Positions 46,340-57,812 of a stretch of 64,000 nt of DNA are shown here, piece after piece. The position numbers and the translations under genes were made by a program. Every line of letters starts with the position of its first letter. The first letter of the stretch is position 1. The DNA comes from Diphasiastrum complanatum (taxonomy: Eukaryota; Streptophyta; Lycopodiopsida; Lycopodiales; Lycopodiaceae): positions 13,884,900 through 13,948,899 of the forward strand of contig CM055107.1 in the NCBI GenBank assembly GCA_029204225.1, given 5' to 3'. Below the pieces are notes generated by a model, which did not search any database, had not been told where the DNA came from, and was given only the letters and a program-made list of their open reading frames with translations.

Positions 46340-46690
46340 AAATAGATTTGATTGACTTGAAACTCACAAAGGTCTCACACTTGCAGTGTTTCACTCAAAT
46401 TTGATTTCTAATCCAACAAATGGACTTATAATCACAGTTCTATCACTCCCTCACAAAGCTGGAATGAAGATAAGATGAAGTGAAAACTACTTTCAAACAA
46501 ATCTTGCCAAGAAATGGATTTGATTGTCTCTAGAACCTCACTAAGGTCTCTCTCTTGTAGTTTTTCACTCAAATTAGATTTCTAATCCAACAAATGGACT
46601 TATAATCTCAGTTCTAGCACTCCCTCACAAAGTTGGAATGAAGATAAGATGATGTGAAATCTACTTACAATCAAATCTTGCCAAATTTGG
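46340..46690 (-). repeat. Tandem duplication of about 175 bases in the leader
   Basis: Two copies with 'gatttctaatccaacaaatg' and 'ctccctcacaaag(c/t)tggaatg' (near 46400-46470 and 46575-46645). It lies between the PBS side and gag of the LTR element. It may be a duplicated packaging or leader segment. Confidence 0.75.
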
Positions 46691-47105
46691 CTATTTTTGG
46701 ACAAAAAAATGACTTGATCTCTTTTTCCTTCTTGGTGTACTTTCAAGACCTGTTTTTAACCTTAATAGGACTTGAACTCAGCCTAGATTGATTAGATTCC
46801 ATGAAACAAATTCAAATCTAATCAATGGCAAATGATCTTGGTAGATTATCCTAGGATCTCCACCAAAAATTACACCAACAGCTCACAAATTGAATTTTTT
46901 TGGATCAAATGAATACCATGCATTAAATGCAGGTTCAGAGGTGCCCACACATGTGGACAGTACGGATTTGAACCCCTACCAAGTTTGGGATCAAATCTCC
47001 TCACCAAAATCAAGATTCTAGCTTGCCCTCTCAATACTAGCTTTTAGCACCAAAACTTGCTAAAAATGGATTTGCATTAGATCAATGGCTTATGCTCTTG
47101 TACTT

Positions 47106-47118
47106 GGCTCTGATACCA
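47106..47118 (-). other. Primer binding site (tRNA-Met)
   Basis: TGGTATCAGAGCC on the minus strand, starting one base inside the 5' LTR end at 47119. Confidence 0.92.
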
Positions 47119-47818
47119 TGTGAAAGTACTGTACTTTAGGACCATAAATGGATCTACAAAAGATCCACAAGAGTGATTGGATGCTTGCTTAACAATCTAT
47201 CAAAAAACTAGACACAAAAAAGTTGATCTAGATTGGCAATTTGACAAACAACAAGCACTAACAATCAAAAGCATTGATAAACATTGAAATCCAAGCCCAC
47301 ACGTGTGTAATACAGGCTGTATACGGCCTTCAACCTGAGAAACAAGTAGAAATTGATTTGGTCTCATTTGGATCACAAAAACTCAATGTACATAGTGAAC
47401 TAGCTTGAGATTGCCAATGAGCTCCAAAAATTTTCTATCTTCTCACTATGGAGAGAGGGAATACATAGCAAATTCGACTTCCTTCTTGAAGTTAGGTGGA
47501 TTTCCAGCATGTAATAAGGAAGTTAACTCACTCTCATTGACCTAAAATGAAACCCTAGTCTATTTCCTAGAGTTATGCTTGGTAGGTAGCTAGTTGGTCA
47601 AATTTTCACCTTAAACTTAGGTGTAGGTCCTATAAAGTAGGGATGACCACCAAATAGACATGACCAACTCTCTTGACTTGACCTAACCTACATTAGGATG
47701 GGTTTCCCATGTGGCATCATGGCCTCACATGTGTGGGACCCACTTGTGTACACAATTTGCACTATTCTACATGGTTTTTGATCAAGCTAGATTTGCCAAT
47801 TTTTGGCAATTCTTCACA
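47119..47818 (-). repeat. 5' LTR of the 43248-47818 element
   Basis: 700 bases, paired with 43248-43947. attta follows at 47819-47823. Confidence 0.92.
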
Positions 47819-47838
47819 ATTTATTCTTAAAATGACAT

Positions 47839-48030
47839 TTGATTGGAATTATGAATTTTAGGAAAATTGTCGTACCTCCACGCGATTTAGAGAAAGAAAA
47901 AAGAATTGAGCTCTATCACAGAAAAAAGGAGCAATCAAGACTAAAGTACAATGAACAACTATTGACTGGTTCATCTTCAAGCTCTTCCATTAGTCGACGT
48001 AGACTGCCTATTGATCCACCACATGTATGT
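47839..48030 (+). pseudogene. Possible N-terminal exon of the CACTA transposase unit
   Basis: Charged, helical-looking stretch (VPPRDLEKEKRIELYHRKKE) and a Ser-rich tail ending SISRRRLPIDPPH before a possible donor 'gtatgt' near 48029. Its position directly ahead of the transposase-associated zinc finger suggests an exon, but no family match is recognised. Confidence 0.35.
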
Positions 48031-48109
48031 ATATTGATTTATGTCATAATTTTTTTATTTGTAATAGTGATGTAATCCAATTTGCTCTTTGGATATAGTA
48101 TATTGCTCT

Positions 48110-48422
48110 TTGGAAAGCCAAGACACCACTCCATCACAAATGAAGGTTGAAAATGTACGAAATGTACAAAGACTATTTTGTCAATTTTTGTCACATGTTA
48201 CAATTCGTCACATATTAGAATTTGTCAATTTTCACTTGAATGACACTGAAAGAATTTGTGCAATTTGCAATTGGATTATTGGACCAATTTCAACCAGAAT
48301 ATGATGAGAGGATACCATGTACATGCACACAATGCAAAGGCCTTAGGATTCGGACAAGGAGGATTGTCAACGATCATATTTGGGCCAATGGAGTGCACAC
48401 AGAGAATCCAAGAGTACGAGAG
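48110..48422 (+). pseudogene. Transposase-associated zinc-finger exon (Transpos_assoc type)
   Basis: From 48240 the frame reads LKEFVQFAIGLLDQFQPEYD, then RIPCTCTQCKGLRIRTRRIV and DHIWANGVHTENP. This is the CxC-x2-C plus His arrangement of the domain that precedes TNP2 transposases (RIPCPCKxCxN...HL...GF). The upstream part is in another frame (48089), so a shift is present. The exon ends at 48422 with donor GTAAAC, phase 0. Confidence 0.65.
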
Positions 48423-48536
48423 GTAAACTCTTTAAAGTGTTTTTTGGAAATGCTTTAATCTTTGACCCTTATGACAATTCAAGTATAGTTTGGCCAATAT
48501 ATATTGAGCGATAGGATGAGTGCCACGATACTTTGA

Positions 48537-48714
48537 AGTTAATCTCTCACTTGCTTCTAAAAGAAAAAATCCAAATAGAATATTTAGATGAAGTTAATCT
48601 CTCACTTGCTTCTAAAAGAAAAAATCCAAATAGAATGATTAGATGAAGTTAATCTCTCACTTGTTTCTAAAAGAAAAAAATCCAAATAGAATGATTAGAT
48701 GTAGTTAATCTTGA
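48537..48714. repeat. Three tandem 60-base units
   Basis: Each unit starts 'gttaatctctcacttg(c/t)ttc' and ends '...ttagatg(a/t)a'. Units are nearly identical, implying recent expansion. Confidence 0.9.
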
Positions 48715-48751
48715 TTTTCATATTCAATGACCCATAATAGACTCATTCACG

Positions 48752-48909
<158 letters not shown>

Positions 48910-48939
48910 TGATACATCTAACATTTTCAACTTTTGCAG

Positions 48940-49965
48940 AAGAAGGACCATAAGTTGGTTTCAAGAAAAAGAGTTGCAAGAGAGATCGAGAATATTATTG
49001 ATAGGATAAATCACATGAATATTGATTTTGGATCATCATTGGCCCTAGATGACGCTCTTGTTGATGATGACCCCTTGCATGATATAATTAGTTCATCAAT
49101 GCCTTGTGAATCAATCCATGTCTCCAAATCTCTAGAACGTTCTTACCACCCAACCACACCTATCCTAGATGTTGCACATGAGTCCTCCACGGTACTCCAT
49201 GTGGATTCCAAAAACTTGACCAGCCCTTTAAAAAAGAGAACACATCTTGGATGTATTATGGCTAGTTTGAAAGATAATTGCAAATTACTACGCAGTGTTG
49301 ATGTGTCAAAAAACATTCTAGGTTCTTTGTCTGACCTTCCTCTTCCACCTAGCTTGCAACCATTAGTAAAAACTTTTGTTAGAAGTAGATATTCGTGTTG
49401 GCCACTCCAATCACCATTACCATTAAATGGAACACCATTTACGTATTGGGGTCGAATGTACATGATCATGCCTAGTGAACACTTTCCTGAGGCTAGTTTG
49501 GGCCTTTTTGCAGTGAGTAGTGTTGAGGTCCCTTTAAATAGTGTTGTGACATTGATGCCATATGCAGGACCTTAATACAATTGGGGTGATTGGCATGCTT
49601 TGTGTCGTCACCAATGGAGGATGCAAGTATATGGCTTGAATTCAAATGCTTGTTCTTTAGAGGAGCAACACATGCAAGGAGGCAACATCTCAAGGGCAAA
49701 TCGTACATACATTGATGGACGTCCAGATGTGCATGGAAACATTGATGCATATATAAATAGTTCCATTGGCAACCCTCTATTGACGAATTGTGATTTTGAA
49801 GAACGCACCAATGGGAAAGAAGGATATTTTACTAGGAATGTAAAGGACACTTATGTAAAGGTCTGTGCCACTAGATCTATCAGGTTTGGGGAGGAATTGT
49901 TCTTCAAGTATAGTTTCAACCGTCCTCTACCCAAATGTTTGCAAAAGACAATAAGTCAAATGTGA
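48940..49965 (+). pseudogene. SET-domain-like protein segment inside the CACTA transposon
   Basis: One frame of 342 codons with a single stop (TAA at 49573). The N-terminal part is basic and coiled (SRKRVAREIENIIDRINHMN), then a linker. The C-terminal half has SET features in order: a GxxGLFA-like entry (EASLGLFAVSSVEVPLNSVV, then MPYAGP), the motif YIDGRPDVHGNIDAYINSSI followed by TNC (compare GN-x-ARFINHSCxPNC), and VKVCATRSIRFGEELFFKYS (compare A-x-RDI-x-GEEL-x-x-DY). The Asn and final Tyr are kept; His-Ser-Cys reads Ser-Ser-Ile. SET domains methylate lysines, usually on histones. Acceptor 'ttgcag' at 48939 joins it in phase 0 to the transposase zinc-finger exon. It could be a captured host gene or a long-standing transposon component. 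Activity cannot be claimed. Confidence 0.65.
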
Positions 49966-50292
49966 AGATTTAAATTTTGTTGATATGTAGAGATGTATAA
50001 TCCATGCATCTTGAATGTATTTGGTTTGTGTCATTAAATATGTCAAATGTTAGAAGCATTATTCGTCATTTGTCTAGATTAAATGTTAGGAGCATTATTC
50101 GTCTTTGAGTTCATTGAATGTTAACAAATTGAAAAGACAAATCTATTTAATAGATACATTGGTATGTTCATACTTTTTAAACTAAGAGGTAATTTATATT
50201 CATATGCAACATTTAAATCTATCAAGTATTGGGAGGAAATGTTTATCAAGCATTGTTTCAACCTACTTCTTGTTATTTTGATATATAGGATT

Positions 50293-53050
50293 CTTCATCC
50301 TCATTTAGTATTGGAGACAATAATCCTCGTAATGGTCGATGTAGACGACGAATGCAATACAACGTCCACATATAAAGCAATTACCTCGTCATCTACATCA
50401 AGGCTTAAAAGAGATGATGGAAATTGATGAGCGCATTAATCAAGAGACTAATGCATCTGAATCTAGCTCATCTAGATCTACTTCTTGCAAACAAGTTCCA
50501 ACGATGAAAATGAGCTTCCAACGAATGATGAATTTGAAGTCATGGGAGACATGTTGGATGATATGTACGAGAACAATATTGCAGCTAGACACAATGAACG
50601 AGATGAGGAGGCACTTTTGTTTAAAGAAGAAAGAAAATTGCGAGAAGAATCAAAGACCGCATTGTATCCTGGAGCAAAGACATCTCGTTTGGCGACTTCT
50701 CTACTTCTATTAAATCTTCAATCCAAATATAGATGGAGTGACCAAAGCCTCACATCATTATTTGAGTAAATTTTTTTTCTTCTACTTGTCATTTTTGCTT
50801 TGAAACAAAATTTACAATTTGGACATCGAGTGATATTTTTTTTACAATGACTTCTTTTGTCATGTACAGACTATTGAAAAACAAAATTCTCCCAGAAGGG
50901 AATGTCATGTCTGAGACAAGAGATGAGGCACGAAAGATGTTGTCTAACATTGGGATGGACTACAAGCAATATCATGCATGTCCAAAAAATTGTAATTTAT
51001 ATTGAGGAAGGCACGAATCACTCAAGAAATGTCCCATTTGTGATACTCCTCGATATAGAGATGATTTGCAAGGGGCAACCATTCCGTGCAAAGTTTTACG
51101 ACATTTTCCAGTAATTCCACGATTGCAATGTTTATTTCGTTGTAAATCTCTTGCACAACTTATGGACTGACATGCACACCATACCTCTATGGATGGGATG
51201 ATATGGGTACCTTCAGATTCACCTACATGGAAACACATCAACAAAGAGTATCCAAGCTTTGCCAATGAGTCAAGAAATGTGAGATTTGGTCTTGCAACAG
51301 ATGGTGTGAACCCCTTTGGTGTACGAGCAACTACGTGGTCCATTTGGCTTGTTTGCTTGGTAAATTATAATATTCCTCCTTGGTTGAGTACAAAAAAGGG
51401 ACACATTATGTTGGCACTTTTAATTTCTGGCCAACGCAAGGTTAAGAACATGGATGTGTATCTTGAGCCGCTTATTGACGAGTTGGAAGATTTGTGGAAG
51501 GGGATAAAAGCATATGACATTTCGCGCCCCTTACATGAGAGGGAGTTTACACTACATGCCATTGTAATGTGGACAATGCATGACTATCCAGGATTAGGTG
51601 AATGCTCAGGTAATCATTCAAACAATGTCTATCTTGTGTACATAGGAGTTTTTTTACAGGTACATACAACTAGTAATTCTTGACATTTACATGATATGCT
51701 ACAATGGCTATAATTATTCTTTGACATATACTTTTTTTAATAGTGATTGATAGTATCCGTTTGTTGGGAAGGCTTTCAAACGACTGAAAAAAATGCTTGT
51801 TTTTTTGTGTGGGCCAAATCTTGTGGGAAGATATTCTTTTACACTCAAAAAAGTGGTTTATGAAAATCATCGTAAATACTTGCATGAAGACCATCCATTC
51901 AGAGACACTCATAGAAGAGGTTTTGGAGGAAGAGTTGAGAGAGAGATGCTTCCAAAGAGGATGTCCATGAATCTATTTGGAAACACTTGATTGGTGAAAA
52001 AGATACCATTGCTGCAAGGCACGATCTAAAAGAATCAAACACCAAAAAAGAATATTGGATAAAGGATGGTGAAGATCATGCTCCAAAAGTACCTTGGACA
52101 TTCACTAAGGAGGAGCTTAATCATGTGCGCTCCATTATTCATGACATTAGAACACCAACTGGTTTTGCCCATTCTCTATGGTCATCATTCACAGTGGATG
52201 GAAAGTTGCAAGGACTCAAATCTCATGATTGGCTAAAGATGATTCAATTCATCTATCCATTGTCAATTCGTGGGTGCTTGTCAAAAGATATTTGTGAGAC
52301 CATATACAAACTATCAATCATTGTCAGGTATTTACATGTACTTGGTGCATTTTTTTATTTAGTATTTATTGATTGGAAATTCAAATAGACATAAAATGGA
52401 TTGAATATGTTGCAGATGGATGTGTTCAAAAGAAATCCGTGAGCTGGATCTTTGCAAGAGACATGAGGATATGGTGTGAACTCATTAAATAAGACACTTA
52501 TTTTTAACCATTTGTGACTTTTTAGGTGGATGTTCTTTATGGAAAGGTACATGAAAGTCTTAAAAGATTTTGTGCGTCAAAAGGCAAGGCCTGAAGGTAG
52601 CATGTCAGAGGGATGGTTAGTACATGAATCTCTCTTTTATGTTACTGAAATTTTGCACCAACTACATCCATCTGCTCCACTATTGTGGCGTGATGAGGAA
52701 GTCAAAGAGGTAACTAGTGAAAAACCTCAAGGGATGGGAAAGGTCCATAGGTTGGCACCCTTCCAACGAGAAATTTTTTTCTACATTCATGCTTTATAAT
52801 TGTGGAGTTATGGATGCCCAAGCAATGCACTATAGAGTGGATGCATGACACACTACAAAAAACAACAAAAGAGGGACAAAAAATATCAAACGCAGAATGG
52901 GACTTTGCAAGAGGATGTGAATGGAAAGTATTATTCTTTAGATACTTTATTATTAGAACATTCTTGTTTATAACAATATTTGTCTAATCATTTTGAAACA
53001 CCATGTTCATTCACAGTGATTATTTATGAAATTCATGTTTGTCATGTGGC
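50293..53050 (+). pseudogene. CACTA TNP2-type transposase (Transposase_21) with DUF4218
   Basis: Exon to 50764 ends TALYPGAKTSRLATSLLLLN...SLFE. Intron 50765-50870 (GT-AG) leads to LLKNKILPEGNVMSETRDEA, SNIGMDYKQYHACPKNC and, past a TGA, ESLKKCPICDTPRYRDD. Then come CKVLRHFPVIPRLQCLFRC, a second TGA, MDGMIWVPSDSPTWKHIN, ESRNVRFGLATDGVNPFG and NMDVYLEPLIDELEDLWKG. Next are KVVYENHRKYLHEDHPFRD (51700-51990), EKDTIAARHDLKESNTKKEY and the DUF4218 block (WMFFMERYMKVLKDFVRQKA, RPEGSMSEGWLVHES). This is the standard order of plant CACTA transposases, which cut and join element ends in the nucleus. Both stops at 51003 and 51168 fall where relatives have Trp. Further shifts and missing pieces make it inactive. 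Confidence 0.88.
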
Positions 53051-53059
53051 AGTGCAAAA

Positions 53060-53838
53060 TGTATAATGCTATATGGGCTTTTGGTTTTCACTTTCGTGTT
53101 GAAAGGATTGACAACAAGAGACGCACACACGATTGTGGTGTAATAGCATCTTTCTAACAAGAAAGTCAAAGTAGTGCATGAGATCAGAATCCCATCTCAG
53201 GATATATAGAATACGTAGGAACTATACAAAATATTTATGATGTGTCATTTGGTGAAAGTGGACACTATTTTTTATTTGATGTGAAATGTTCAAGGTAGTT
53301 TAAAGAGGTCCAAATGCAACCGTAAAATTGGATCCAAGTGGATTTTTTGCGATTTATTCATCAAAAACATTGAGCATGGAGTCCTTTGACACATTGGTGT
53401 TGCCTCGTCACTATGAGCAGGTGCACATGCTATGCTATAATGTTTTTCATTTTATTGCAAGTGACTTCAGTATTTGAGTTTTCGATATGTTCTAAAATAG
53501 TGATTTTGCAGGTGTTTTTTCAACCAGATCGACTAAACAAGATATGGTGGTTTGTAGCTCAAGTTGAACCATGTTCACGACGAGTATTTGAGGGTGCAAA
53601 TGTTGAGAATGAAATGGAAAACTTTCATTTTAACTATGAGATTGAGCTATATAGAGATGTAATAAATCGTCAAACCATACTTGAAGCACCCACTTCCATA
53701 AATGTTGAGAATAGAAATTCTAATAGTCAAGATGATGAGATAATTTTTGAAAGTGAGAGTGATGATGAAAATCATCTAAGAGGAGATGAATTGCAAGATG
53801 TTGTCGCTGATGAAATTGATTCTTGTAATTCTAAATAA
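53060..53838 (+). pseudogene. CACTA transposase C-terminal DUF4216-like region
   Basis: Broken frames read YNAIWAFGFHFRVERIDN, then GTIQNIYDVSFGESGHYFLF and a 150-residue frame with VFFQPDRLNKIWWFVAQVEP followed by an acidic tail (DDEIIFESESDDENHLRGDE) to a stop at 53838. The order and the 'pDrlnKiWwfVaqVeP' motif fit DUF4216, which usually follows DUF4218 in TNP2 proteins. An intron-like interruption (53420-53511) ends in 'ttttgcag'. Confidence 0.65.
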
Positions 53839-54079
53839 AAATTGATTATTGCAATTGTGAATGAAATTGATTCTTGCAATGCTTTCAAATGATTGTTATT
53901 TAGCCAAAATAGAGTCTCATTTATGGTCAAGTAAGTGAAAAGAATAGACATAGTTTGACTTCAATCCCATTTTTTTGGAGATAATGTCGGTGACAATAGA
54001 TGTACGGCTTCATGTCCCAAGAATATTCTCATTTTTTAACAAATGCTGCAAAGGCAGTAAATCACTAAAAGCATGTGAG

Positions 54080-54400
54080 TTAATGAAATTACCACCACAA
54101 ACTATGACAAAATCAAGTGTTTCATCATAGTCAATCCCCTTGAATTGAGCATATCCCTCTGCAACTAGTCTTGTTTTATAATTGTTCACACTACCATCTT
54201 GATTAAGCTTGATCTTAAAGACCCATTTGCAAACAGTATTATTTTGTATCTTTGATGGATGATCAATAATTTTACAAGTATCTCAAACAATGCATCATGT
54301 ACTCACCTCACTTTTCATTACATCAAATCACTCTTTTGTTGCTACAGTTTCATTCACACTTGAAGGAACATAATCAAACTTAAGGTAGTAATAAGGGCAA
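54080..54400 (-). pseudogene. Copia reverse transcriptase fragment inside the CACTA right half
   Basis: Minus strand reads KFDYVPSSVNETVATKE, a stop, FDVMKSEV, then [20 protein letters not shown] and [20 protein letters not shown]. These are the opening motifs of copia RT. Only about 100 codons remain. A PBS and LTR end lie just upstream at 54472-54487, so most of the element was deleted. Confidence 0.82.
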
Positions 54401-54471
54401 TAAAAATTAAACAATCATCAACTTGTAATTGCTTCTCTCTTCCTTGTATTTGAGCCCTGATGGTTGCATTT

Positions 54472-54485
54472 GGGCTCTGATACCA
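54472..54485 (-). other. Copia primer binding site and LTR edge
   Basis: TGGTATCAGAGCCC on the minus strand follows an LTR end TTTTAGCA (54486 upwards). The LTR extends to higher coordinates; its other end is not determined, but must lie before the CACTA subterminal repeats at about 55195. Confidence 0.75.
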
Positions 54486-55194
54486 TGCTAAAATCAAAGG
54501 TTATGAACCTCATTTGGATACTAAAACCTTGAAAAAGCATCAAAGATTTCACTTATATCTAATAGATAGAAAACTAGCACACAATTCAACCTATTTTGCA
54601 TCTAATTGGCAAGAGCTTTTGAAGGGCCACAATAAAACTAGAAATAATTGATCTTCACATCTTGTCACACACGTGGAAAGTATAATACTTTGTTCAGATT
54701 CAGATCTATTCATTAGACACAAAAAATATCACATTCATCATTCATCAATTCCTCATTGAAGAGCAAACTTTCCAAAATCACCATCTCTTGATAATCTCTC
54801 AAAGTATGTACAAAATGAGCTCTCAATCCATATCAAATGATCTCGGATATGAGATTAGGTAGAGTGCCATTAGGGTAGACCCTAAACCCCTGGCTCTCAA
54901 AGCCTTAGATCATGCATAATTACCCTCTTGGTAGCTCGAGTCAACTGTCTTATAAAAGTAGGTGGTCGCCCTCATAAAAAATCCCAATCATCTAGGAACA
55001 CCATGATATAATTCACTTTAGAAAAATATTTATTTAACTAATTCCATTTCATTATGAACATGCAAAAAAAAAAAAACCTCATCATAATATAATTCACTTT
55101 AGAAAAAAAAAAAGCCTAATCATAATATAACTCACTTTAGAAATATATTTATTTAACTAATTTCATGTCATTATCAATATGCAAAAAACAAAAA

Positions 55195-55563
55195 AAAAAA
55201 TGTGTGGATAATCCACGTAGAAGATATTCACGCATTGATATCTTTAACTTTCGGTCTGATCCGGTGAACAAACTGAAATTTGCATGGATAATGCATGCAT
55301 GGATTATCCATGCCAAAACTGCTTTCCGGTGCCGCCAACCTTCTCTCCTAAACAGTTGCCGGAATTTTCAAAATTCAATTTTGCATGGATTATCCACGCG
55401 CATAAATTTTTCGGCGCCGTGTAACACCGGTAGACTGGCCGGAGTTGTGTTCAAATTTTTTTTGGCATGGATAAACCACGCGTGGATGTTCCACACAAAC
55501 AAAACTTCTGAAAATCGACTAAGTGTCGGGTCTCGCGTGGATAAACACAGAATTCTAGTTGTG
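55195..55563. repeat. CACTA right subterminal repeats
   Basis: Eight or more ATCCACG/CGTGGAT-type units in both orientations, such as 'gtgtggataatccacgtag', 'gcatggattatccacgcg', 'ccacgcgtggatgttccac' and 'ctcgcgtggataaacac', up to the terminal 'agttgtg'. They mirror the left end. Confidence 0.8.
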
Positions 55564-55803
55564 ACCGTTGTATTCTAGTGTGTATGCAGGAGTGAACTGG
55601 TGTTTTATCCCCTGTTTTTCGCAAAATCTTGAGAATTCTGTGCTTTTGTATTCACCTCTGTTGTCAGATCTAAGGATTTGTATCTTTTTCGAGGTGTGTC
55701 GCTCTGCAAATGCTACAAACTTCTTGAAGGAATCAAACACTTCGAATTTCTTCTTCAAGTAGTAGATCGTGGTCATCCAGATATAATCATCTATGAACGT
55801 CAG
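55564..55803 (-). pseudogene. Copia integrase core fragment
   Basis: Minus strand from 55803: RYFLTFIDDYIWMTTIYYLK, then SKKIQILRSDNRGEYKSTEF (second catalytic Asp) and CEKQGIKHQFTPAYT. It ends at the CACTA target duplication in LEYNG. The continuation (GVAERRN) is at 40145. The first catalytic Asp region is deleted. Confidence 0.9.
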
Positions 55804-56525
55804 AAAGTATCTCTCGCGACAGTCAACGTGTCTTTGACTCGAAGCACGATTTGCGAATCAATCGCGAATCGTAAACACACCTCCAGGACCGCAAAGCGCA
55901 AAATGGACGCAAAACGAAAACAATGAAAAGAACAAAAACACACGAAAAGAAATCTTTCACGTTGCCAGTTGGCAGCTCAACGAGCTTCATGCCCAGCTGA
56001 AATGAATAGCAATGACTAACTAGTTGATTAGCGTTAACTAGTCTTGTGATTCTACGTTTAGCTGTCTTGTAAACTCCACACAGTGGAGGTATAAACGATC
56101 CTCTCTAGATCATAACCAAATAAGAGAGAAAAAGTGATGAGAATTTTATAGAGATCTGTAAGAAACAGAGAGAGACGTAGCGAATAGAGTAAGAAAGCAA
56201 AAATACCATAGTTGTGCATGAAAGTTTGCCAACGAGCAGAACATAGCAAAAGAGCAGAGAGTCAATCTGCCAACGAGTGAGACACTGACGATCTTGCTCT
56301 AAAACCAGGCTGACAATATAGTCGCTCTATTTCGTGTATCTCTTGGCCTTGGGTTGTTTCTCTTGATTGCTAGAATAAAATATGTTATGTGATGCGTAGT
56401 CGAGTGTCTGGGATCCCGTAAGAGCTTCCGCACGAAAAGAAAATTCAAAGACAGAAAATTGTTTGCGAATCAGAAGAAAGAGGACGAATACGAAACAAAA
56501 AAGCTTCTGCGACACACCTGGGGAT
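55804..56525. other. Spacer with degenerate copia leader
   Basis: A degraded tRNA-Met-type site on the minus strand (near 56291-56308: TGGTTTTAGAGCAAGATC) suggests the 5' leader of the interrupted copia. Gag and protease are deleted. No gene is seen. Confidence 0.4.
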
Positions 56526-57786
56526 GAAGAGCTCAAATGCAAGATTTTGTTTGAATGTCATGACATACCCTATGCAGGACATCCTGGTATACACAAGACT
56601 CTGGACTTGCTTAAAAGGGAGTTTTATTGGCCAAAACTCAAACCATATGTCGAGTCATATGTGATTAAATGCAAGCCCTATCAACAAGCAGGTTGAATGC
56701 CGTAAGGCTGGTGGTTTGTTGCATCTGTTAGATATTTCTGATAAGAAATGGGAAAGCATATCTATGAATTTTGTAGTTGGACTTCCGAAGACCCAATGAC
56801 AAAATGATTCTATTTGGGTTGTAGTGGATTGGTTAACTAAGTAAGTTGCTTTCATACCAGTTAAGTTGACTATAAAGGCTTCTAAATTAGCCCAGATCTT
56901 TGTTGAAGACTATTTCAGTTGTACTGCCAAGTGACATTGTTAGTGATAGAGATTCTAAGTTCACAAGTCACTTGTGGTCAACAGTATTTCATAAACTGGA
57001 AACTTCCATGAGTTTAAGTTCTTCTGATCATCCTGAATCAGATGGCCAGACAAAAAGGACTAATCAATGAAAGATATTTTGAGGACATATGTTGTTCACA
57101 GGCAATCTCATTGGGAAGATTACATCCCACTGGTTGAGTTTGCATACAATAGTAAAAAACATTTTGCTATAGGTTACACTTCTTATATGCTTATGTACGG
57201 TTTTCAACCTAGATCTCCGGTAAAGGTGGAGATGAAGTCTGTTAAGATCCAAAAGGTTGTTGACTTCCTGCATGATATGCAAGAAATGTTGCAAATGGCT
57301 AAGGATAGTATCCTTAAAGCTCATGATAGAGCTAAACACTATACCAATCTTAAGAGATCTCCAAGGGATTTTAAAGTTGATGACTATGGATATCTTCGGA
57401 TTCCAAAAGATTCTAAGACATTATGTACAGGGAAGCATTACAAACTGTCTACACATTTTTGTGGACCGTTCAGGATTGTACGAAGAATTGATTCTTTGGC
57501 ATATGAACTCGATCTTCAAGGAAAATCGGCTGCACACCCAATATTTCATGTAAGTCGTTTGAAACTAAGTTTACATGAAGGTGATATAGTTGGATCAGAT
57601 GAGGATTTATCCCATTTGGAAGATTTATCGCTTAGTGTGCCTTTGAGAAAGTGCTCAGAACCAGAGATAAACAATTGAGAAATCGTTCTATGTGCTGAAT
57701 TTGGTGGAAGGTCGTATTGAGGATGATGATTCGTGGGAGAGAGTTGATAACATAAAGAAGAATTTTCCTAAGTTCAGGTTTTGAGG
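56526..57786 (+). pseudogene. Ty3/gypsy chromovirus integrase
   Basis: The zinc-binding domain reads HDIPYAGHPGIHKTLDLLKR, then EFYWPKLKPYVESYVIKC; the last Cys of the HHCC set is Tyr (CKPY). The core part 56697-57066 is riddled with stops, though FVVGLPKT-like and DGQTKR-like stretches can be traced. The 204-residue frame 57067-57678 holds the integrase C-terminal part (WEDYIPLVEFAYNSKKHFAI, then RIVRRIDSLAYELDLQGKSA) and the HPIFHVSRLKL motif. A chromodomain-like tail in another frame (VEGRIEDDDSWERVDNIKKN) ends at about 57786. The C-terminal chromodomain identifies a chromovirus; such domains guide integration to marked chromatin. Confidence 0.88.
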
Positions 57787-57798
57787 ACAAGAGCAGTT

Positions 57799-57812
57799 CA
57801 AGGGGGGAAGAA
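57799..57812 (+). other. Polypurine tract of the chromovirus
   Basis: CAAGGGGGGAAGAA directly precedes TGTTATGTCC at 57813, the typical start of a chromovirus 3' LTR. Confidence 0.75.

Larger units (their letters stand above)
43248..47818 (-). mobile_element. Complete young gag-protease LTR element, 4571 bases, inside the CACTA element
   Basis: Two 700-base LTRs (43248-43947 and 47119-47818) differ at about five visible positions. They are flanked by the 5-bp duplication attta (43243-43247 and 47819-47823). On the minus strand the 5' LTR is followed by TGGTATCAGAGCC (tRNA-Met PBS) and the 3' LTR is preceded by TTTGAGGAGGAG (PPT). Coding capacity is limited to Gag, zinc knuckle, protease and a remodelled integrase tail. 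No integrase core, RT or RNase H. The structure matches what has been called TR-GAG in plants. Confidence 0.93.
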
